The notes below the pieces were generated by a model, which did no database searches, was not told the DNA's origin, and saw only the letters and a program-made list of their open reading frames with translations. This document shows, piece after piece, positions 58,129-64,000 of a stretch of DNA of 64,000 nucleotides. A program made the translations under genes and the position numbers. Position 1 is the stretch's first letter; each line of letters begins with the position of its first letter. This DNA comes from Candidatus Dormiibacterota bacterium (GTDB taxonomy: Bacteria; Chloroflexota; Dormibacteria; Dormibacterales; Dormibacteraceae), in NCBI GenBank assembly GCA_003139695.1, contig PLJM01000025.1, forward strand, positions 1-64,000, in the 5' to 3' direction.

Positions 58129-59052
58129 ATGTCCATAGACGAATCTAGTAACGGCAAGGCTCGGGGCATCCAGCTCGTCCAGATCGAGGGCTTCCTCGAG
58201 GTGGCACGCCGGGGCAGCGTCAGCCGTGCCGCCGAGGCCCTCTTCGTCACCCAGCCCACGCTCACCGCACGCCTCCATGGGCTCGAGCGCGAGCTGGGCG
58301 CACCGTTGTTCGTCCGCACCCCACACGGCATGCGGCTGACCGATGCGGGCCGTGCCATGGTGCCGTTCGCCGAGCGCGCCCTGCGGGCGCTGGTTGACGG
58401 CCGCGACGTCCTCGAGCAGGTGAGGACGGCGTCCGCGGGGCACCTCATGATCGGAGCGGCCCCCGCGGTCAGCACCTACATCCTGCCCGAGCTCCTCGAG
58501 AAGTTCGTCGCGGACCATCCGCGGGTCGAGGTGTCGGTGCGAACAGGGCACTCTGAGGACATCGTCGATCTAGTGCTCAGCGACGAGGTGCAGATCGGGT
58601 TGGGTCGTGCGATCAGGCATCCCGACCTCGAGATGCGCCAGTTCCACACCGAGGAGCTCGTGCTCGTCTGCGCGCCCGGCCACTCGTTTGCGAAGCGGCG
58701 CAGCGTGGCCATGGAGGAGGTGGCGGCCCAAAGGATGATCATGTTCGACCTCACGTCGAGCTACTACGAGATCACCCAGGCGGCCTTTCTTGCTGCCGGG
58801 GTGAAGCTAAGGGGCTTGATGGAGCTGGATTCGATAGAGGCCGCCAAGAAGATGGTCGAGAGGGGGCTTGGGGTCGCGCTCCTGCCGCGCTCCGCGGTGG
58901 CGCGGGAGGTGGAAACAAAAGCGCTCCGCAGGGTCAACATGAAGGACGCGCCCCCGATGTACCAATCGATCGTGGCTTATCGCCGCCTCGACTCGGGCAA
59001 GGCGGCGGGCATAGTGGCCGCGTTCCTGGAGCTGCTGACGGCCAATACCTGA
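58129..59052 (+). CDS. LysR family regulator
   Basis: The 307-residue protein has the LysR HTH (LVQIEGFLEVARRGSVSRAAEALFVTQPTLTARLHGLERELGAPLFVRTPHGMRLT) and a periplasmic-binding-like co-inducer domain. It lies upstream of, and on the same strand as, a Cys-rich mini-ORF and an isocitrate lyase-like gene, with an 18-base palindrome in the gap, so it probably controls that unit. Confidence 0.93.
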   Translation: MSIDESSNGKARGIQLVQIEGFLEVARRGSVSRAAEALFVTQPTLTARLHGLERELGAPLFVRTPHGMRLTDAGRAMVPFAERALRALVDGRDVLEQVRTASAGHLMIGAAPAVSTYILPELLEKFVADHPRVEVSVRTGHSEDIVDLVLSDEVQIGLGRAIRHPDLEMRQFHTEELVLVCAPGHSFAKRRSVAMEEVAAQRMIMFDLTSSYYEITQAAFLAAGVKLRGLMELDSIEAAKKMVERGLGVALLPRSAVAREVETKALRRVNMKDAPPMYQSIVAYRRLDSGKAAGIVAAFLELLTANT

Positions 59053-59076
59053 TATCGCCGTTCCCTATCGCTGACA

Positions 59077-59094
59077 TCCAATCAATTGATTGGA
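59077..59094. promoter_or_regulatory. 18-base palindrome, probable LysR operator
   Basis: TCCAATCAATTGATTGGA is a perfect palindrome between the LysR gene and the mini-ORF. It overlaps a weak -35 TTGGAC (59090-59095), 17 bases before CTAACC (59113-59118), the layout expected for an activator-dependent promoter of the downstream pair. Confidence 0.6.
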
Positions 59095-59126
59095 CGAATA
59101 TCACTGCTCTCCCTAACCTCCGCGTT

Positions 59127-59225
59127 ATGCATTACATGGAACTGACCACCGACCTCGAAACCGAGCCTTCGACCCACGAGTGCGAATGCCCCGAACCCTG
59201 TAACTGCGACCACGAGAACGAGTGA
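59127..59225 (+). CDS. 32-residue Cys/His-rich peptide (mini-ORF)
   Basis: ATG 59127 opens a frame of 33 codons. It reads MHYMELTTDLE, an acidic middle and HECECPEPCNCDH, with four cysteines as two CxC pairs flanked by histidines, then HENE. It stops 11 bases before the isocitrate lyase ATG; the AAGGAG for that gene overlaps the end. Coding is plausible because the frame fits the promoter and the Cys pattern looks like a metal-binding knuckle. It matches nothing I know and could also act as a leader peptide. Confidence 0.5.
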   Translation: MHYMELTTDLETEPSTHECECPEPCNCDHENE

Positions 59226-59236
59226 AGGAGCCGCAC

Positions 59237-60361
59237 ATGGACCTTGTCTCGACGCCCCTGCTCCCCGAAGGCTTCAAGGTTCCCGCCTCGCGAAACGAGG
59301 AGCCCAGCCAGCGCCTGCGTCGCCTCCTCGCCACGAAGCCATATGTCTTCGGTCCCGGCGTGTACGACCCCTTCGGCGCGGAGCTCGTCATGTACCACGG
59401 CTTCGACGCGGTCTACTTCAGCGGCTATTCGTTCGCCATCGGTCACCTCGGCACGACGGACATGGACATCTATTCCTCGGTCGAGATCGCCGATGGCGCC
59501 CGCCGCACAGTGAGCGCCCTTCGCAAGTTCCAGCTCACCATGGCGATGGGCGACCCCGACAAGGGCGCAGCCCCCATCCACCTCGAGATTCCTCCAGTCG
59601 TCGTCGACATGGACGCCGGCTACGGAAACCTGTTCAACGTGCAGCGCACCATCGATCTTTATGTGAGAGCGGGCGTCGCAGCCGCGCACCTGGAGGACCA
59701 GGTGATGCCGAAGCGGTGCGGCCACATCGCCGGCAAGGCCCTCATCTCTGCCGACGAGTTCGTGGGCAAGCTCAAAATGATGCGCAACGCTGCGGACGAC
59801 CTCGGCCACAAGGATTTCGTGATCATCGCGCGCACCGACGGCGTGTCGGCGACCGAGGCTCCTGAGACCAAGCGAGGCATCCAGCTCGCGATCGATCGAG
59901 GGCTGCGCTACATGGACAGTGGTGTGCCCGACCTCCTGTGGTGCGAGTTCCCCACTGCTGAGCGTGGGCCGACAGAGCATTTCTGCAGCGAGATCCGCAA
60001 GCGCTTCCCGAAGGCCCGCTTTGCCTTCAACTACTCGTCATCGTTCAAGTGGCAAAACGAGAAGAACCCCATCACCTGGGCTGACCTGGGCGAGCTGGGT
60101 GTCGGTTTCATCTTCATCACCCTCGCCCTCCAGCATGCAGCCGGTCATGGCATGTCGGTCCTGCTCGACGACCTCAAGACGAAAAAGGAAGAGGGCTACA
60201 TGGCGCTTCAGCGCAAGGAGTGGGATGGGTCAGACATCCCGACGAAGAGTCATCACCTCTTCACAGGTGTCCCCTACCACCAGCACGTGGGCAAGGAATA
60301 CGGAGCGGCACGGCTGAGCGAGGACATGGACGAGCACCTGGAGGTGTCTCAAGTCGTGTAA
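59237..60361 (+). CDS. Isocitrate lyase/PEP mutase superfamily enzyme (short ICL)
   Basis: ATG 59237, with AAGGAG seven bases before, gives 374 residues. The PEPM/ICL barrel shows VYDPFGAELVMYHGFDAVYFSGYSFA, VVVDMDAGYGN and the isocitrate lyase signature MPKRCGH (Cys about 160), HLEDQ and SSSFKWQ. It cleaves isocitrate (or a 2-methyl derivative) to glyoxylate and succinate. It is shorter than classic ICLs (about 430 or 530 residues), so substrate identity needs caution; the KRCGH loop favours isocitrate. LysR and the Cys peptide lie upstream. Confidence 0.85.
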   Translation: MDLVSTPLLPEGFKVPASRNEEPSQRLRRLLATKPYVFGPGVYDPFGAELVMYHGFDAVYFSGYSFAIGHLGTTDMDIYSSVEIADGARRTVSALRKFQLTMAMGDPDKGAAPIHLEIPPVVVDMDAGYGNLFNVQRTIDLYVRAGVAAAHLEDQVMPKRCGHIAGKALISADEFVGKLKMMRNAADDLGHKDFVIIARTDGVSATEAPETKRGIQLAIDRGLRYMDSGVPDLLWCEFPTAERGPTEHFCSEIRKRFPKARFAFNYSSSFKWQNEKNPITWADLGELGVGFIFITLALQHAAGHGMSVLLDDLKTKKEEGYMALQRKEWDGSDIPTKSHHLFTGVPYHQHVGKEYGAARLSEDMDEHLEVSQVV

Positions 60362-60363
60362 GG

Positions 60364-60412
60364 CGATCCTCCCCGCCCGCCGGGGAGGTGGCCCGAAGGG
60401 CCGGAGGGGACG
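60364..60412 (+). repeat. Short GC repeat family 2, copy 2
   Basis: CGATCCTCCCCGCC ... GGAGGGGACG is the plus-strand counterpart of 8547-8595, with GGCCC/GGGCC replacing GTCCC/GGGAC in the second stem. It follows the isocitrate lyase stop and may mark the transcript end. Confidence 0.7.
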
Positions 60413-60456
60413 TCCAGACTTGCACCCCCCGGACGCCTCTAGACTTCGGCCTGAGG

Positions 60457-62139
60457 GTGCTCACCTATCCATTCCGATATCTCGCATGGCTCATCTCGAC
60501 CCTTCGGCGAGCCATCCGCAAATCCCCCGACTACGTACTTTTCCTCCTCGAGGACGATCTGCCCGCCCTCCCCGATCCCCCACTCCCGCGATGGCAGCGC
60601 CTCTTCTCCAAACCCCGCCTGAGCCTCAAAGAGCTCGGCGACCGCTTCGATCTGATCGCGCGGGAGCCAAGGACCGCCGGCGTCGTGCTGCACCTGCGCC
60701 CCGTGCCGATGTCGATGGCGACGCTGCAGGACCTCCGCGACCTCATCTCGAGGCTGCGCGCCAAGGGCAAGAGAGTCGTCGCCTGGGCGCCGTTCTATAC
60801 CAACGAGACCTACTACCTGGCCTGCGCATGCGACGAGATTCTGCTGATGCCGGCGGGCTCAATCCAACCGCTCGGATTCGCGTCCACCGGGATGTTCCTT
60901 GCGGACGCGCTGTCGAGGTTCGGCATCGAAGCCGACTTCGTACAGGTCTCGCCCTACAAATCGGCGGCCGACGTGCTGACCAAGTCGAAGATGTCGGACG
61001 AGCTTCGCGAGCAGATCAGGTGGTTGCTCGACTCGCAGCATAAGGAGCTGGCTGGGGCGATCGCCCGCAGCCGGGGCGTCAGCGAGCCTGACGCGAAAGC
61101 GCTGATCGACTCCTCGCCGTATTCCGACGACGACGCACGGGCTAAGCACATCGTGGACGGCGTGGTCTCCGAAGAGGACCTCCCCAACCATCTCGCGAGC
61201 AGCTCACGCGTCCAGATCTCGGCCTGGCCTCAGGCGGAGCGCACGCTGCGCAGGCCCGCACCCACGCTTGGCCGAGGCAAATATGTAGCCATCCTGCGGA
61301 TCGAAGGGACGATCATCGACGGCCGCTCCGGGCGACTACCGATCAAGCCACCGATCGACATCCCCATCATCGGCGACCTCCGCGCCGGCGACCTCACCGT
61401 CGTCCAGCTCGCTCGACAGGTCGCAGCGGACAAACGTGCTGCGGCCGCCGTCCTGTACGTCAACTCGCGCGGCGGCTCAGCCACTGCATCCGAGGCGATG
61501 CGCCAGGCGCTGGACCAGATCAACTCGCTCAAGCCACTGGTGGTCGTGATGGGCCCGGTTGCGGCCTCGGGCGGCTACTGGGTCGCGACTCCCGGGCGCT
61601 GGATCGTTGCCCGGCCGGGCACCCTGACCGGCTCCATCGGCGTGCTCAGCGGAAAGCTGGTGACTGGCGGTCTTTGGGAGAAGCTTCACGCCCATCGCGA
61701 AACGATCGTGTTCGGAAAGCACGCCGGAATGAGCAGCGACGATAACGCCTACTCGAAAGAGGAACGTCAGATCGTGAAGGCAGAGATCGACCGGATCTAC
61801 GGCCTCTTCCTCGACGTGGTCGCGCGGGCGCGCGGCATGACACGCGAAGAGGTACATCCCATCGCGGCGGGGAGAGTCTGGACCGGCGCGCAGGCCCTTG
61901 AGAGAAGGCTCGTCGATGAGCTGGGTGGCTTGGACTCGGGAGTGCGGAAGGCGCGAGCCCTGGCCGGTCTGACCGAAGGCGCGCCAGTCCGCGAGGTGCG
62001 CGGGCCGCGACGCTTCATTTCGCCTCAAGGCAGCGAAGGCGCGGCCGGCTACATCGGCTGGCTGTTCCAGAGCGTGGCGCTACTGAACCGCGCGCCGGCC
62101 CTGGCGCTGATGAACTATCTCCCGGACGACGCGATCTAG
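60457..62139 (+). CDS. sppA: Signal peptide peptidase SppA, 67K type
   Basis: GTG 60457 gives 560 residues with a membrane-proximal helix (FRYLAWLISTLRRAIRK) and the duplicated SppA domains. The catalytic Lys lies in QVSPYKSAADVL (about 170) and the Ser in PVAASGGYW (about 370), one in each half as in the E. coli enzyme. SppA degrades cleaved signal peptides in the membrane. The longer frame overlaps the isocitrate lyase gene and is rejected. Confidence 0.92.
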   Translation: MLTYPFRYLAWLISTLRRAIRKSPDYVLFLLEDDLPALPDPPLPRWQRLFSKPRLSLKELGDRFDLIAREPRTAGVVLHLRPVPMSMATLQDLRDLISRLRAKGKRVVAWAPFYTNETYYLACACDEILLMPAGSIQPLGFASTGMFLADALSRFGIEADFVQVSPYKSAADVLTKSKMSDELREQIRWLLDSQHKELAGAIARSRGVSEPDAKALIDSSPYSDDDARAKHIVDGVVSEEDLPNHLASSSRVQISAWPQAERTLRRPAPTLGRGKYVAILRIEGTIIDGRSGRLPIKPPIDIPIIGDLRAGDLTVVQLARQVAADKRAAAAVLYVNSRGGSATASEAMRQALDQINSLKPLVVVMGPVAASGGYWVATPGRWIVARPGTLTGSIGVLSGKLVTGGLWEKLHAHRETIVFGKHAGMSSDDNAYSKEERQIVKAEIDRIYGLFLDVVARARGMTREEVHPIAAGRVWTGAQALERRLVDELGGLDSGVRKARALAGLTEGAPVREVRGPRRFISPQGSEGAAGYIGWLFQSVALLNRAPALALMNYLPDDAI

Positions 62140-62198
62140 AGCTCCGGCGCTTGCGGTGATTGTCTACGTGACCGATCAGGCGCGATGAATACGGTTGA

Positions 62199-62993
62199 TC
62201 AGGGGCGGATGGTGCGCGCCGGTGATGGCGATCCGGATTGTTTTGGCAGAGACCGCGGGTGCCTTCCCATGTCAAGCGGCGGAACGGGATCTTTCCAGAA
62301 CAGCCGCACCCACCGGCCCCTGGTTCGCTTGAGAAGTGAGTTCTTGCGATCGACAGTGAAGGTTCGTGTCGCAGTTAGCGACTTCATCACGGCGACGACG
62401 TAGTCGCCCTCTCGGGTCCATACCGAGTAGGTCTGGAGGAAGTCGAGGTATAGCCCCGCAGCGTACGAACTTGCCAGTAACCCGTCGGCGTGGACGGGCT
62501 GATCGATCACCTGCAGGACTTCGGGCTTGTTCTCATGCAGCCACTGCAGATACAGCGGGTTGGGGTAGTTAAGGAGAACAAACCCGCCTGGAGCGAGCCA
62601 CTTCGCGATGCGTTTGAAAAGCTGTGGATGACTAACGATCGGAATGTGTTCGATCACGTCCGGGAGCACGATCACGTCGAACACTCCCTTAATTTCGATC
62701 TCGAGCACATCGCCTGCGGCGAAATCAATATTGTGGAAACTCGAAAGACGAACCTTCGCAGCCTCGATGCTCTTCGGGCTGAGATCTGTCGCCATGATCG
62801 AGCCTGATGGACCAATGGCGTCGGCAAGCAGGTGAGTCAGCGTCCCGATCCCGCATCCAATCTCTAGGGCCCGATGCCCCGGGCGAAGGCCGAAGTGCCT
62901 CAGCCAGCCGATGATCGCGTGATGGCGATCATTGATGCCGACTGCGACCATTCGCCCAACGTAGTCGTCATAGAAATCCCGGACCGCGGCCAT
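62199..62993 (-). CDS. Class I SAM-dependent methyltransferase
   Basis: The 264-residue protein has motif I ALEIGCGIGTLTHLL (about 42-56), SIMATDLSP (motif II) and GVFDVIVLPDVIEHIP (motif III/IV). The C-terminal 80 residues (SYAAGLYLDFLQTYSVW) form a substrate region. The acceptor is unknown; sequences like this occur among sugar- or lipid-linked methyltransferases. It follows the 2-oxoacid dehydrogenase gene by 40 bases. Confidence 0.88.
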   Translation of the reverse strand: MAAVRDFYDDYVGRMVAVGINDRHHAIIGWLRHFGLRPGHRALEIGCGIGTLTHLLADAIGPSGSIMATDLSPKSIEAAKVRLSSFHNIDFAAGDVLEIEIKGVFDVIVLPDVIEHIPIVSHPQLFKRIAKWLAPGGFVLLNYPNPLYLQWLHENKPEVLQVIDQPVHADGLLASSYAAGLYLDFLQTYSVWTREGDYVVAVMKSLTATRTFTVDRKNSLLKRTRGRWVRLFWKDPVPPLDMGRHPRSLPKQSGSPSPARTIRP

Positions 62994-63033
62994 GAGGGCT
63001 CGATACTAGGTTAATCGGCCTGGTTCGCGTGTC

Positions 63034-64000
63034 TCAGGGAGTGAGCGACGGGAGCCTCCACGGCTGCCGTTCGCGCACCATCTCGTAAACCGCTTGCACG
63101 ATGGATTCGCGGTTCGGCTTGGTGAAATAGTCTCCGTCCGGGCCGTACGCCGGTCGGTTCGGCGATGCGGCAAGCGTGCGCGGGGCCGAGTCGAGGTGCC
63201 ACCATCCCTGCTGGACCTCCAGCACCTGCTGCATCATGAAAGCTGACGCGCCGCCGGGCATGTCCTCGTCGAGAAACAGCACGGCGTGGGTTCTCTCCAG
63301 CGAGCGGACGATCGTGTGGTCGACGTCGAACGGGTTGAGGGTCTGGACGTCGATCACCTCTGCGGAAACCCCGAGGTCCTGGAGCATCGCAGCGGCTTCC
63401 AGCGCAATGGCGCAGCAAGCGCCGTAAGTCACCACCGTCATATCTGATCCCTGCCGCAGAACCTCGGGCACGCCCAGGGGAACCGTGAACTCCCCCACGT
63501 TCTCGGGCACGCGCTCCTTGAGGCGATATCCATTCAGCACTTCGATGACGAGCCCGGGGTTGTCCCCACGGAACAGCGTGTTGTAGAAGCCTGCCGCCTG
63601 CGTCGTGTTGCGGGGCACTGCGACGTAGATGCCGCGCAGGGCGTTGAGGACGACAGCCATCGGCGAGCCCGAGTGCCAGATGCCAACAAGCCGATGTCCC
63701 TTGGTGCGGATGACCACCGGCGCCTTCTGGCCACCGACTGTGCGCCAGTGCAGGCTGGCCAGGTCATCGGATGCGGTCTGGAGCGCGTAGAGGAAATAGT
63801 CGAGGTACTGGATGTCGCAGATCGGGCGCAAGCCGCGCATCGCCGAGCCAATTGATTGGCCGAGGATTGTCGCCTCGCGGATGCCGGTGTCTGTCACGCG
63901 CAGCTCTCCATACTTCGCCTGCAAGCCCTCGAAAACGAGGTTGACGTCGCCAAGCTTCCCGACGTCCTCGCCGATCACGAACAGCCGCGGATCGCGCGCG
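63034..64000 (-). CDS. 2-oxoacid dehydrogenase E1 beta-type protein (partial)
   Basis: The right edge cuts the 5' end; the frame is open through 64000 ([25 protein letters not shown]). The visible 322 codons cover the transketolase-like pyrimidine-binding and C-terminal domains: [39 protein letters not shown], then the C-terminal region [15 protein letters not shown]. This fits the beta subunit of branched-chain 2-oxoacid/pyruvate dehydrogenase, or the back half of an alpha-beta fusion; the left part would decide. TPP binding residues would be shared with the alpha subunit. Confidence 0.85.
   Translation of the reverse strand, partial: ARDPRLFVIGEDVGKLGDVNLVFEGLQAKYGELRVTDTGIREATILGQSIGSAMRGLRPICDIQYLDYFLYALQTASDDLASLHWRTVGGQKAPVVIRTKGHRLVGIWHSGSPMAVVLNALRGIYVAVPRNTTQAAGFYNTLFRGDNPGLVIEVLNGYRLKERVPENVGEFTVPLGVPEVLRQGSDMTVVTYGACCAIALEAAAMLQDLGVSAEVIDVQTLNPFDVDHTIVRSLERTHAVLFLDEDMPGGASAFMMQQVLEVQQGWWHLDSAPRTLAASPNRPAYGPDGDYFTKPNRESIVQAVYEMVRERQPWRLPSLTP

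Overview
The window is a GC-rich chromosomal segment of a free-living aerobic bacterium. Several features together suggest a Chloroflexota or Dormibacterota-like (or deep actinobacterial) soil organism: a pair of F420-type genes, an aa3 oxidase, DUF5671 and DUF1684 proteins, a class E/F-like sortase, a CvpA-trypsin (MarP-like) protease, many GTG/TTG starts, and promoters that place the start codon at the transcription start. This placement is an inference. No 16S rRNA gene is present.

Layout. 1-4 kb: an SOS-controlled gene leaving the left edge, then a membrane protein, a PrsW-type protease, HtrA and polyphosphate kinase 2. 4-18 kb: cold-shock protein, TypA, DUF2207, fatty acid desaturase, an AMIN-like lipoprotein, two tandem FecR proteins, a degenerate protein kinase, two tRNA-Leu, an S9 peptidase and a thiolase. 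18-26 kb: isochorismatase-like hydrolase, dodecin, F420 pair, MsrB, and an operon LysE / thioesterase / PhzF / GrdB-like protein. The last gene has an in-frame UGA with a SECIS-like hairpin, so it is probably a selenoprotein. 26-32 kb: a two-component system, an LPXTG-bearing DUF3494 protein followed by its sortase, and small membrane proteins. 32-43 kb: XRE/membrane pair, two bactofilins, carbonic anhydrase, two nucleotide cyclases around a cNMP-binding protein, a GH3 lipoprotein, a cupin/TetR divergon and tRNAs. 43-54 kb: an orphan molybdopterin oxidoreductase subunit, MFS transporter, two PPIase lipoproteins, a divergent cytochrome c oxidase cluster and the MarP-like protease. 54-64 kb: Trm112, DUF5671, nitroreductase, DUF1684, LysR with a short isocitrate lyase, SppA, a methyltransferase and a 2-oxoacid dehydrogenase fragment.

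The most unusual non-coding signal is a family of roughly 125-280 bp elements directly after stop codons. They lie in the orientation of the upstream gene at eight sites (nine or more copies). Their stems vary in sequence but keep pairing, and they share a core ending in CCCCGGCCAACCCTGC and usually CGCTAG. Two further short GC-rich repeat families are also scattered through intergenic DNA.
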